Assembly: GCA_020186115.1 (NCBI GenBank)
Contig: WSYJ01000172.1
Location: 1 to 54,325 of the forward strand
Origin: Histomonas meleagridis
Taxonomy: Eukaryota; Parabasalia; Tritrichomonadida; Dientamoebidae
Direction of reading: 5' to 3'
Length of the DNA stretch: 54,325 nt
Made by a program: the position numbers and the translations under genes. Positions 38,525 through 49,012 of this stretch are shown piece by piece; the stretch's first letter is position 1; every line of letters starts with the position of its first letter. Under the pieces are notes generated by a model. That model made no database searches, was not told the DNA's origin, and saw only the letters and a list, made by a program, of their open reading frames with translations.

Positions 38525-41500
38525 TTAGAACCATGGCATCAGATATCGATCTGATGCTTTGTAAGACTTATTGACTATTTCATCCAAATCATTTGCTTCA
38601 TTAACCAATTTTTGTAATTCTTCTTTTAAGTTATTTATATTATTAACATTTAAAAAAGAATCTACGAACAAAGAAAACTCGTAAAAGTTATTATATAAAC
38701 ACTTTGCAGTTGTTTTAATTCCATTCATTAACAACGCGTTTCCAATATTAACATTAAAGAATTTTCCGAATTTCCCAAACAAACGAAAAATTATTTCATT
38801 TTTCGCGTTAATATCATCGAAAACGTTTACAATGATTTCGATATTTTCTTCATCAATAAAAACATTAAAAGGGTTAAAAACATTTGTTTTTAATATATAT
38901 TGTAATGTACATAAAGAAGAAAAACGCGAAATGAATACATTTGACCAATCATATAAACATTTCATTGTATTAAAGTTTAAAAATAATTTTTTTTCTTTTC
39001 TTAAATTTGTTTTTTCATTATTAATAATATTTAAAAGTTTTGAAATTTTTGTTGTTTTTATATAAGTTTTCATATTAGTTCTTAGTAAATAAAACTCATT
39101 TTTCAATTTTAAAAAAGGAATAAATGAAATAATTTGTTTAATGTTTCGACAAAAAATGTTTTTCGATAATATTTTCGAGATTAAATATAATAAAATTGTT
39201 TCTTTAGAATTAATTTCATATTTTGATGCCAAAATATATTTAACTTTTACTCCGTTTGTTAGAATTAAATCAATTTCTGATGTTCGTGAATTATTATAAG
39301 GGATTTGATATATCATTTTATATACTTCATCATTAATATTATTAATTAATGGAGGCAAAAAACTTTTATTAAATATTTTTATTGTTTTCCTTATGTTTTT
39401 AACATTATTCGGAATTAAAATGTTTTTATTTTCATTTTTTATTATTTCATTTTGTAATTTATATTCGAAGTTGTTATTAATTTTCATTTGTTTCATTTCA
39501 GTAAATTCAGTTATAGAGTCGAAAAATTGTTTATTAATGTTTGTCGAAGGATATAAATATTTTTCAAATGTTTTATCATTTTTCTTTTCTGTTGAGAAAA
39601 GTAATGACCAAATTATTGGAAAATAAATAATTTTATTCGAAACATTTTTTATTTCGATACGATTTAAATATAATGCTAAATATAACAAATCATTTGGTTC
39701 AATAATATATGAAACAAATTCATTAATATTTATATTCGATGAATTATAAAGTGAATATAATAAAAATTCATTTATTGTTTTATTATTTATTATTTCAGGT
39801 TGATAAATTTGTTTTATTTCGAAATTATATAAATTTCTTGACTTTTCATATGATTTAATATGTTTAATATCATCGAAAAATTCAAGTTGAAAATATTCGC
39901 GTATAATTTTATATTGGTCATGTAATTCAAATGTATCAAATTTATTTAAAACATATGAAAAGTTTTGATTTTTTATTAAATTTGTGACTAATAAATATAT
40001 TGGAATTGTGTTCTTATTTAAATTGTTATCAATTTTCACTAAAATTTCATTTAAATCAGGAATAAGTTGATCGAAATTATCATAATTTTTATTATTAATT
40101 TTTTTAATTATTTCATATAAATAATTTTCGTTTTCATTTTCTTGTAAATTCCAATTAGAAATATCATTTGTAAAGTATTTATTAATTCCATTTAATACTT
40201 TATTTTTATAATGAATTTGATTTTTTATTTGGATATCAATACAACGATTTAATATAATGGAATATTTTTTAGATATACCAAAACTATTATATAAATCAAA
40301 TGAATAATTACTATTAATATTAATTTTAACATGATAATCTTTAATAAAATTTAATTTATTAATAGGTATAACATATAATGAATTAGCATCAATAAAATTG
40401 AGTATTATCTCAATTGGCATTTCATTATAAAATGATTTGTATAAATTTTTATTATCCACAAAATGTTTTATTTCTTGAGAATAATCAACAGATTTTGTTG
40501 TTTGTTTAAAAAAACCAAAAATAAACCATTTAGAGATGTCAAAATTATTAATTTCTTCACCTAAAACAGAAATTGTTTTATTTTTATTCTTTTTAATGAT
40601 CCAATTAGCCATTGCATTCGAAATTATATCATTAAAAGGTTTTGTTTTATTATTACTCATGAAATTTAATGCAATATCAATCAGTTCTTGAGAAGGATTT
40701 TTATTATAATATAAAATGAATTTAAGAAATGGTTCAATTTCAATGTTTTTAATATTATCATCATGAGAATTTATCAATGAATTCATTATATTCGGCCAAT
40801 ATAAGTTATTAACATTAATCATTGGTATTAACATTTTTATAAACTCATTAATATAAAAAGAATCTTTTAATAATCGAATAAACTCTGGAATTGGTTCCAA
40901 AAGTTGTAAACTTAATAAATATTTATTTTCTTTAAATGAATTTGCTAATAAATTAATGTAAATTGGTATAAACTCATTTTTAGATTGGAATAATTCAATC
41001 AATGATATTAAATATCCAAAAAATTTCGAATATGTTTTATTAAATATTTCACTTTTTATATAAAACGGTAAAAGAAATTTCGCAAATTTCGATAATTTTA
41101 AGCCAAAGTATTCATTTAGCTTAGTGATTTCATTTGGTAATGGTAAAAATGAACAAAATAATGTAAATGTTTTAATATAATGTTGAAGTTTATCACATGT
41201 AAAAACTTCTTCATTAAAAAAAGTATAAAAATAAAGAGAAAATTGTTTAAATGGATTTGGATATATGTAACGATTCATTTTTATGAATTTTAATAAGCGA
41301 TTAAATAAAATTATATTGTTTTGATATGAAATTAATAAGTTTTCAATTGGAAATGAATTTATGATTTGCCTATGTTTATAACTTAAAAAATCAATAAAAT
41401 ATTGTTTTGGATATAAATAATTTTCGGAAATTATAAATTCGTTTTCAAATGTTAAATTAATTCCAAATTTCTTGGCTAATAAATATAATTTTATATCATC

Positions 41501-44500
41501 ATCATTTACTTCAAAAATATTTTGAAGAATTTCTCTTTTCTTAGTTAATGATAATTCTTTTATTAAAATATTTTTTGTTTTTATATCAATTTTTTTGTTT
41601 TTTATTAAATAATTTTGGATTTTATTAGTAATTTTTTTTCTTTTATTTTTTAATAAAAATTTATAATATTTCATATATAACTTGCATTTATATTGTATTA
41701 AATCATTTAATATTTCAATATAATAATCATTATCAAAACACCATTGCAATAATAATTTAAAATTATATTTTTGTATGCTTTGTTTGATGATATTAAATTT
41801 TAATGACTTTTGTTTATATTTTATTGCTATTGTTAATGTTTCAGGATATTCATAAAAATGTTTTTTAAATATATCATTTCGAATAATTTCCTTAAAAATA
41901 CCATCAAAATACGAAAAATTTAGTAAATAAAGTAAAAAAGTAATGAAATTTTTAGAATTTAATTTTTCACTTAATGTTTTTGCTGTTAATTTTACAGAAT
42001 AATTTAAAAAATTTCGAATTTTAATTTCTATTTTATCAATGTATATTTTATCATAATAAATATTAATAATTTCTTCAAATATTATCTCAAAGAAATCATT
42101 TTCTATAATAAATTTAACAAAATTTGTAGAATTAATAAACAATAAAATTTCATTAATGTTCTTTTCTAAATTTTCTGATTTTTTTAGTTCTTTTATTATA
42201 ATATTTGTTACTTTATTAGGATTTAATATGAAAAAATATGATAAATATTCCGAATAATTATTTAATTTATGTTTTAAATTCTCTTCTAAAATATTAGACA
42301 AATTATTTATATTTTTTTGGGTTTCATTATTTCCATTATCAAAAGCAAATCGAAGATATTTAAATATATAAATGTAATCAAAAATTTTTATGTTTTTAAT
42401 GTTTTTCATGATATATTCTAAATACACATTAATACGTTTTTCAGTATAATCAAATGTACATAATGAAATAATATCATTTACATTATATAAATTTGTTGAA
42501 TCAGAAAATTTATAAATTTGATTTTCGATTCGATCAAACAAATTCGGAAACGCTCTAACTAAAACAGAATCAATTTTAAAATCTTTTTTAGAAATAATTT
42601 GATTAAAATTAACTTTAGATGTTTTATTCATTGATGTTAATAACTCACTATAATAAATTCGTGATAAGTTTGAATTAGTTTCTAAAATTATATTAATAAA
42701 ATCATTTGGATTTAATTTTTTAATGTTTTCTTTAATGAAAATTATATAATTGTAAATATTAGTTGGAAGAAATTCAAGTTCGAAAAAGTTTAAACTTTTG
42801 TTTTCATGATAATTAAAACAATTTTTAAGTTTTAATTTATTAATAATGAAATTATCAATGAATATTATTAATGTTTTAAAATCAATGAAATCAATATCAA
42901 TTGAATTAATGAAATATTTAACAATTTTACAAGCTAAAAATATTGAATTTATATAAGTACTACTTAAAATAAATGTAATTTTATTAACAATAGTATTAAA
43001 TTCTTCTTTATTTTTAATCGATACATAAATAGGTTTATCTAATAAACCCAACGAAATAATTAAATATTCTTTAAATGATTCAGAAATCTCTTGAATAATA
43101 GATTTAGTTTTATTATAATAAGTTTCAACTTCAAAACAAATTATTTTTATTATTATTTCAATTAACTCTGGAAATTGTTCTTTGTTTTCATTGATTATAT
43201 TAGTAGTTTCTCTTAATAAATTATGTAATATTGAAGGAGGAGAACTAAAATCATTTTGTGGAAATGTTTGTATATAATTAAATATTGTTGTCGGATTTTT
43301 CATTTTAATAATTTTTTTGATTTCTTTATATACTTGAAAAGGATTTAATTCAAATGATAATGATTTATACAAAAAAGAAATTTTGAAATCAGTTGGAACT
43401 TTAGATACAGCTTCATTCGAATATATTAATTTCTTTTTAGGTATTATATTGATATAATAATCGATTAATGTCTTATCAACATTTGGATTATTAATCAAAT
43501 TTAAGAATTGTTCAATAAAAATTTGATTTTTTGTAATTTTATTAAATTGTTTTAAAATTTTTAATGATTCATTTGGTGTATATTGAATTGAATCAATTAA
43601 AAATGAAATTATTATTTCGTCATTTAATAAATTTATACCGTTAATATTATTTAACCATTCGATTATAAAGTTGCTTAAATTTATTGAATTCTTTTTATTT
43701 CTAAATACATGTTGAAGAAATTTTTTGAGTTTCGTGATAGAAAATAATTTGTTGAATAATTTTTCATCAATTAATAAAAATTTTAATGTTTTAAACAAAT
43801 TCGAAATAGTTCTAATGAAAAGTTTATCTTTTTTATATGAAAAAAAATACAAAAACAACAAATTTGTAAATTTTTTTAATTTCTCTTTTTGAAATAATTT
43901 TTTAGATTTAATGTAATTTGATTTTAGTAATAATTCCATAAATTTATTAAATAAAACAATTTCTTGAAATATATTTTCATTAGTTTCAAATGAATTAATC
44001 AATAAATTAATATATGCGTTAAAATAAATAAATAATAAATTGTTATCATTTAAAATTTTATTAATAAAAATATCATAAAAATAATTATTTTGTTTTTTAT
44101 CTAAATTATTTTTATAATTTATACATTTTTCAAATAATATTTCAGTAATTCTATATGAAAGAAAATTAATACAATCAAAAAAACATTTTAAATATTCTTT
44201 AATTTTTTGATATATTATATGCTGTGATTGAATATTGATAAAAGAATCAGAGAAAATATCAAGAAAAAATGATTCATCTTTATGATATCCATGTGGAATA
44301 TTATTTAATATATATGTTTCTGATTCATTTGATATATTATTTAATAAAACAAAATGTTTTAACAACAAATTTATTAATTCACTATAATTATTAATTATTT
44401 TTATTTTAGAATTGATAAATATTAATAAATATAAATGATGAATCATTCGAATTCCTAAAAAACAATTTTTTTTAATTTCTTCTTTCGTTTCGAATTTATT

Positions 44501-45463
44501 TATATTTGCTATTATTTCTTCTAATATATAAATTATTTGTTGCATTTCATCTTCTGATTCAATATCAATTTGTTGAATTATTAAGTTTATTATGTTCTCA
44601 TTATATTTTTCCTTAAAAAATGTATTTTCTAAAAATAAAATTACTTGTTTTCGTTGATCAAATTTCTGCATTAATTTTAATTTCGCTACAAATAAATTAA
44701 TATCAATACATTGAATTAGAAATAATGTATCTGTTTTACATTTTAAATTTAATATTAAATCTAAACAATTTGAAATTAGTTCTGCTTCATTAACCGTCAT
44801 AAATTCACTAAGTCTGTTTAATTCAACAAGCAAATCTTGAATAAGAAAAGGATTATCGTTTGTATTCTCGAGAATATAATAATATTGTTTGAATTGTTCA
44901 ACAGGATTAATTTCTTCACGTGAGTATCGTGTCATAACAAAATCAAGTGGTAATGAATTGTCTTTATATTTGAATTCATTTCCATAAAATTTTATGGTTT
45001 GTAGTAATAGTCGTATTAAATCATAATTTTTATCATCCGACTGAAAAATAGATTCAATAGTATTATTAAAATAATCAATGATATCTTGAGATATAAATGT
45101 ATTTAAAGTTTTTGGAAATGACCTTTTAACAACCTTAACAAACTGGTAGTGTACCAAATGATTAGGCGAACATTTTCCTAGAATTTCAATAATTTCTTTA
45201 GTAATCTTGTTGTAATTTAAAGTAATTTTAAAATCAAGAATATTCAGAATTGAAAGCAAATCACAAATATTATCATCATTAATTTCAATTTCATCATTAA
45301 ATATTTTTTGTATCACGTAATTTTTTAATTCATTGTTCATATCCGAAGAAATTACTTCCTCCTTCAATAGAGACAAATCTATTTCGTCCTCTCCGAGTAT
45401 CTCCTCCAGCTCGCTCGTTCCATCCGGGCGGGGGTTCAACATCGCTATTTTAAACGTTCTCAT
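38525..45463 (-). CDS. TRRAP/Tra1-like pseudo-PI3K-related protein
   Basis: A 2312-codon ORF without stops. Most of it is helical repeat (HEAT/FAT-like) with heavy N/I/K content. Near the C-terminus, EIDLILTNGVKVKYILASKY begins a kinase-like domain, and LYLISKILSKNIFCRNIKQI with IISFIPFLKLKNEFYLLRTN follow the TRRAP pattern; the DxH and DFG motifs of active kinases are absent. The end (KASDRYLMPWF) is a FATC-type terminus. Tra1/TRRAP are inactive PI3K-related scaffolds that bring SAGA and NuA4 acetyltransferases to activators. Relatives are about 3700 residues, so this one is short by a third. The first ~35 codons are GC-rich, unlike the rest; Met41 is an alternative start. Confidence 0.75.
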   Translation of the reverse strand: MRTFKIAMLNPRPDGTSELEEILGEDEIDLSLLKEEVISSDMNNELKNYVIQKIFNDEIEINDDNICDLLSILNILDFKITLNYNKITKEIIEILGKCSPNHLVHYQFVKVVKRSFPKTLNTFISQDIIDYFNNTIESIFQSDDKNYDLIRLLLQTIKFYGNEFKYKDNSLPLDFVMTRYSREEINPVEQFKQYYYILENTNDNPFLIQDLLVELNRLSEFMTVNEAELISNCLDLILNLKCKTDTLFLIQCIDINLFVAKLKLMQKFDQRKQVILFLENTFFKEKYNENIINLIIQQIDIESEDEMQQIIYILEEIIANINKFETKEEIKKNCFLGIRMIHHLYLLIFINSKIKIINNYSELINLLLKHFVLLNNISNESETYILNNIPHGYHKDESFFLDIFSDSFINIQSQHIIYQKIKEYLKCFFDCINFLSYRITEILFEKCINYKNNLDKKQNNYFYDIFINKILNDNNLLFIYFNAYINLLINSFETNENIFQEIVLFNKFMELLLKSNYIKSKKLFQKEKLKKFTNLLFLYFFSYKKDKLFIRTISNLFKTLKFLLIDEKLFNKLFSITKLKKFLQHVFRNKKNSINLSNFIIEWLNNINGINLLNDEIIISFLIDSIQYTPNESLKILKQFNKITKNQIFIEQFLNLINNPNVDKTLIDYYINIIPKKKLIYSNEAVSKVPTDFKISFLYKSLSFELNPFQVYKEIKKIIKMKNPTTIFNYIQTFPQNDFSSPPSILHNLLRETTNIINENKEQFPELIEIIIKIICFEVETYYNKTKSIIQEISESFKEYLIISLGLLDKPIYVSIKNKEEFNTIVNKITFILSSTYINSIFLACKIVKYFINSIDIDFIDFKTLIIFIDNFIINKLKLKNCFNYHENKSLNFFELEFLPTNIYNYIIFIKENIKKLNPNDFINIILETNSNLSRIYYSELLTSMNKTSKVNFNQIISKKDFKIDSVLVRAFPNLFDRIENQIYKFSDSTNLYNVNDIISLCTFDYTEKRINVYLEYIMKNIKNIKIFDYIYIFKYLRFAFDNGNNETQKNINNLSNILEENLKHKLNNYSEYLSYFFILNPNKVTNIIIKELKKSENLEKNINEILLFINSTNFVKFIIENDFFEIIFEEIINIYYDKIYIDKIEIKIRNFLNYSVKLTAKTLSEKLNSKNFITFLLYLLNFSYFDGIFKEIIRNDIFKKHFYEYPETLTIAIKYKQKSLKFNIIKQSIQKYNFKLLLQWCFDNDYYIEILNDLIQYKCKLYMKYYKFLLKNKRKKITNKIQNYLIKNKKIDIKTKNILIKELSLTKKREILQNIFEVNDDDIKLYLLAKKFGINLTFENEFIISENYLYPKQYFIDFLSYKHRQIINSFPIENLLISYQNNIILFNRLLKFIKMNRYIYPNPFKQFSLYFYTFFNEEVFTCDKLQHYIKTFTLFCSFLPLPNEITKLNEYFGLKLSKFAKFLLPFYIKSEIFNKTYSKFFGYLISLIELFQSKNEFIPIYINLLANSFKENKYLLSLQLLEPIPEFIRLLKDSFYINEFIKMLIPMINVNNLYWPNIMNSLINSHDDNIKNIEIEPFLKFILYYNKNPSQELIDIALNFMSNNKTKPFNDIISNAMANWIIKKNKNKTISVLGEEINNFDISKWFIFGFFKQTTKSVDYSQEIKHFVDNKNLYKSFYNEMPIEIILNFIDANSLYVIPINKLNFIKDYHVKININSNYSFDLYNSFGISKKYSIILNRCIDIQIKNQIHYKNKVLNGINKYFTNDISNWNLQENENENYLYEIIKKINNKNYDNFDQLIPDLNEILVKIDNNLNKNTIPIYLLVTNLIKNQNFSYVLNKFDTFELHDQYKIIREYFQLEFFDDIKHIKSYEKSRNLYNFEIKQIYQPEIINNKTINEFLLYSLYNSSNININEFVSYIIEPNDLLYLALYLNRIEIKNVSNKIIYFPIIWSLLFSTEKKNDKTFEKYLYPSTNINKQFFDSITEFTEMKQMKINNNFEYKLQNEIIKNENKNILIPNNVKNIRKTIKIFNKSFLPPLINNINDEVYKMIYQIPYNNSRTSEIDLILTNGVKVKYILASKYEINSKETILLYLISKILSKNIFCRNIKQIISFIPFLKLKNEFYLLRTNMKTYIKTTKISKLLNIINNEKTNLRKEKKLFLNFNTMKCLYDWSNVFISRFSSLCTLQYILKTNVFNPFNVFIDEENIEIIVNVFDDINAKNEIIFRLFGKFGKFFNVNIGNALLMNGIKTTAKCLYNNFYEFSLFVDSFLNVNNINNLKEELQKLVNEANDLDEIVNKSYKASDRYLMPWF

Positions 45464-45659
45464 TCGCCGATACGACGATTCAGTAGTTTATTTTGAACGT
45501 GCCTATAGTCCCAGAATAAACCCCTGGTTAACCAATTTTTTTTTATAAAATATTATAAATATTTTATTATTTATTATATTCTTTTTATATTTTAATTTGA
45601 AATATTAAAAATTAAAATAATTTTTTATTAAAATCAGTTATCTGAACATGTGAAAAAGT

Positions 45660-46095
45660 TTTTTATTATCTTTCTTCATGCTGGATGATTCTTGTTGAAA
45701 ATGCCGAACATGCCTTGCATATTCTGTATTAACAATCAAAATCTTCGTTATAATGCGATATAATATCTGCAACTCTATATGCACCTACAACATTCTTTGG
45801 ACATGTCGCTGTCCATATACATCGTATATTTACATGATCTTCTGCGTTTGCTTATTCAGTCCTCTTGGTAATGAAAATGATCGAACATAATGTTTTAAAT
45901 TTTCATAAGATACCCAGATCTAATGGTTGTATTTGATCGCTGGTGTGAAGCGGAATGGGTTTAATGATAATGTTTTGTTCTTCTTGGCATTCTGCGACAA
46001 AATCATCAGATGTATGTCTTTACATCTTCGTGTTCTTCTGGTGTTAGTAAAGGGGGCCGTCCGATTAAAATTTGTTCATTATTTGATTGCATCAA
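45660..46095 (-). pseudogene. Pogo/DDE_1 transposase relic with internal deletion
   Basis: On the minus strand NEQILIGRPPLLTPEEHEDV, the N-terminal helix-turn-helix turn, is followed almost directly by IIIKPIPLHTSDQIQPLDLG, the C-terminal catalytic block (H-S-D-x-x-Q-P-x-D). The central catalytic region is missing, so this is a deletion derivative. It abuts the capsid fragment of element C at about 46096. Confidence 0.6.
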
Positions 46096-46502
46096 TAGGT
46101 GCGAGATTTTTACAATATCAATTAGTTGCTTCTGATTTAGATGGTGGTATACAATGTACTAAAGAATTTGAAGATTCTTTAACTATGGATAGGAATGCTT
46201 CTAATGGTACAAGATATAATAATACATTAAGTGATGCTACTTCATTTATGCTTAATATACAATGTGAACGTTCGCGTGGTGGTTACGTATTTGATGGTTT
46301 AGATTCTAATGGACAAAATATACCAATACAAATTAAGGGACAACCTATTTATACACAAGCTAATGATACTTATTATAATGTCGATGATGCTGGAAATCAT
46401 CCACCTGCACCACAATTATTTATATGTCGTGATACTTATTTCACATTAGATTTGCATAACGGTTTGAAATATTATGCTAATGGTACTCCTGATGGTTATT
46501 AA
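46096..46502 (+). pseudogene. Major capsid protein, C-terminal fragment, element C
   Basis: Begins at GARFLQYQLVASDLDGGIQC and continues to a TAA at 46502, 135 codons of the second jelly roll. Close to the left copy of element A with changes such as NHPPAPQLF for NHPPPPQLF and GLD for GLY. The N-terminal three quarters is absent, cut at the pogo relic. Confidence 0.8.
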
Positions 46503-46800
46503 ATAAAAAGTAATTATTTGACCAAATCATCATATTATCATAAATTAAATAAATGTGCAATGATTCAAAAAAAAATCATTTTTATTTAGTTTTTAGTTAA
46601 ATTAAACCCTTTTTTTCCAATTCGACTACAAAGCGTAAACTATTGAGTTTTTATTTAGTAGCTATTACAAGATTATCATTAATTGGTGTTTTTTTTTTGT
46701 TTCATATAGAAACCAGTGACCCTTGTAATCTGCTAAATGTATTTGTTCCTGTATACTGTTCTTAAAGCCAAAATAATTATAATAATCTCGGGGTCTATTA
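46503..46800 (-). pseudogene. Unrecognised coding-like fragment split by the pogo element
   Basis: The minus strand reads DYYNYFGFKNSIQEQIHLAD then YKGHWFLYETKK, a frameshift in an A-run, INDNLVIATK, a TAA and LNSLRFVVELEKKGLI. The upstream part of the same frame lies beyond the transposon near 48459-48500 (FHTIRPIVRKIN). It occupies the position of the chromodomain-like ORF in element A but is unrelated to it. Function unknown. Confidence 0.35.
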
Positions 46801-46802
46801 TA

Positions 46803-48456
46803 CCGTCAGTGGATAAACTCGAAACACTGGATAAACTCGAAACAGGGGGGTCATATTTTAATTTTTTAAATTTCATTAAAAACTATGAAAAACTGTTTTT
46901 CACTCCATTTTTTTTAATGTTATCGTCAAGAGATAGCAGAATATTAAAATTATCCGCTGCTGTAAGGTCACACAAGTCAAAATACTACCAAATGGTAACT
47001 GCAGCCGAGGAAAATCCAGGTGTCATACGACCAATTGCCAAAGAGTTCTTCGTTTCCACAAATTATTTTTATGGAGTCTTAATATCGCACGCACTCGGTT
47101 TAGATACAATAGCGGATTTGGGTTCAAATAAACATAAAAAACAGTCGGGAACAGCACTTTATTTGAACCCACGATATCAAGAATAATTAAAACAATGGAT
47201 TATCAAGAGAAATGACAAAAACAAAGCACCAAATGTTGAAGAAATACAAAACAAAGCATATACATTTAGAGTTGAACAAATTAAGTTTGCCAATGCATTT
47301 GCTGATCTTATAAAATCACAAAAAGTCAAAAACGAAGTTAATATAGAAGTAATTATACCCGAGGTGGATTGGGTGTACAAATTTTCATAAAAACACGAAT
47401 TAAAGCTTGTCAAGCCTGATTCATTGGATATTTCACGTGCACAAGCATCTTGTGCATCAAATATTTTATTTTGGTTTGATAACATATTCACACAAGATAT
47501 TTCGTTATTATTCCCCAAAAATGCAATTTTTAATATGGATGAAATGGGAATCAACTGGAATGACATTACAATGGTCGCAGCACCTAAAAATTTGAAAAGA
47601 CCCGTTTGCAAAACTCAAAATCAAATCAATAATCATTTTTCTGCTGTGATTACGTTTTCAACGAATCTGGACTTCCCGATGCCATCTTTGATTATCGGTG
47701 GTCTATTAAATGTTCCACAAGTGTTAAAAAATATATCTGATGAAAAAAACTTCCCAATTTATGCAAATACGAATGGTTCAATGACACAAGATTTATTTAA
47801 TGAATATTCGGTTTATTTCACCAATTGGATTCATTTGTATAAAGAAAGGAATGGTATGGACCCCGATCAACCAATATTGTTGTTTTTGGATTCCCATACA
47901 TCAAGAGAAAACCCAAAAGCGATAAAAAATTTCCGAAAAAATAATATTATAGTATGCACTTTTCCGAGCCATTTGACACACATCATTTAACCGTTTGATG
48001 TTGCAATTGCTGCACCATTACGTGCATATTATAAAAAGGTTGTTCGAAAGCTTAAAGCCAAATATTTGAAGAAAAATAAATCGGAAAAATTGACACTTGA
48101 TCAAAAAATAGAAATAATAATACTTGCATTGATTTCTTCAATGCAAACTGTTATCATTGACATTAATACTGTAGCAGCATTCGAAAGCACTGGGTTATTT
48201 CCAAGAAATCCATTAAAACCCAACAATCATTGACGATACGGAAAATCCACTTTTCCCGGACGGGAAAACAACCAAACAATTTTCTTTGGCGAGCAAAATA
48301 ATAATAACATCTGATGATGTTTATAATTTGCTTAAAGAAAGAGAAGCAAAAATGTAAAAAACACTTCAAAATTGAATTTTTAAATTTTATTTTTGTAAAA
48401 TTAATAATAACCGCTGTTTCGAGTTCATCCAGTGTTTCGAGTTTATCCACTGACGG
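46803..48456. mobile_element. Pogo/DDE_1-type transposon with structured terminal repeats
   Basis: 1654 bp between TA dinucleotides (46801-46802, 48457-48458). The ends are inverted over about 45 bp, starting CCGTCAG, and each contains two tandem copies of TGGATAAACTCGAAACA. TCTATT also occurs on both outer sides, so either TA or a 6-bp repeat could be the target duplication. The transposase is nearly complete, so the insertion is probably young. Confidence 0.8.
46917..48357 (+). pseudogene. Pogo/DDE_1 transposase, three TAA stops and one late frameshift
   Basis: The ATG at 46917 follows TCACTCCATTTTTTTTAATG. The N-terminal helix-turn-helix is IRPIAKEFFVSTNYFYGVLI; the CENPB-type second part has VDWVYKFS-KHELKLVKPDSL. 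Catalytic blocks: IFNMDEMGINWNDITMVAAP (first Asp), ILLFLDSHTSRENPKAIKNF (second Asp), TFPSHLTHII-PFDVAIAAPL (third Asp). TAA codons lie at about 47185, 47388 and 47988, the last where the family has Gln. A frameshift near 48228 precedes the C-terminal SDDVYNLLKEREAKM. About 480 codons. The pattern suggests point decay of a recent copy. Confidence 0.75.
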
Positions 48457-48539
48457 TATCTATTGATCTTACGGACTATTGGCCTGATTGTATGAAATCC
48501 AACGAAATGAATTCATTTTGAGCCATAAAATGATCTATT

Positions 48540-49012
48540 CACATCTATCACTACTTCCAGGTGGACGTCGTAACAAGTATGCAACATTTACAACTTACGA
48601 AGAGAATTCAGCAATTGAAATTACTTCTGGTTCTACTTATCACTACAGTATTGTGCCTCCTATAACAGTACAAGGTATGCGTAAGGTTAAGAAGAACAAT
48701 ACTATTAATTCATCATACGCTTCTGGTGTGTGAAGCTCCTCAAGGTAACATTATTCGTTGGGCAATTGTGTATGTTTATGCTGGTTCTATTCCAGGTGAT
48801 CTTAATTTTGGGACAGGTGATAGTAATCCATCAGGACATGTATTTATGATACATCTCAACCTGCTAACACATCTAGGATATTTACGCCATTGTCGCGAAA
48901 TCTCTTTGCTAATAATGATATTACTTTTGTATTCAGTTCTACAGATTATTATTCCAACAGGCAATCAAGGTGCTTTATCAGCATTAATCTCAGATGCTAA
49001 CACAATACAATA
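48540..49012 (+). pseudogene. CRESS-DNA-virus-like capsid protein, fossil
   Basis: RNKYATFTTYEENSAIEITS opens a beta-rich segment to 48733. After a shift the main block has GNIIRWAIVYVYAGSIPGDL, followed by SGHVF, and in a neighbouring frame TSRIFTPLSRNLFANNDITF. The succession 'IRWAIVYV...(Y)..SR-(x)-RNL-x-x-x-D-I' is typical of single-jelly-roll capsids of circular Rep-encoding ssDNA viruses. It ends with a TAA at 49012. Two frameshifts. Assignment rests on pattern recognition; a picorna-like or other jelly roll is not excluded. Confidence 0.5.

Noticed and set aside
38832-39626. Two plus-strand open frames of 77 codons with hydrophobic runs
   Set aside because: They lie antisense inside the TRRAP-like gene, whose frame is uninterrupted; composition follows from the complementary strand.
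45927-46095. N-terminal extension of the capsid fragment in element C
   Set aside because: These codons are antisense to a pogo transposase relic and are not capsid sequence; the true homology starts at about 46096.
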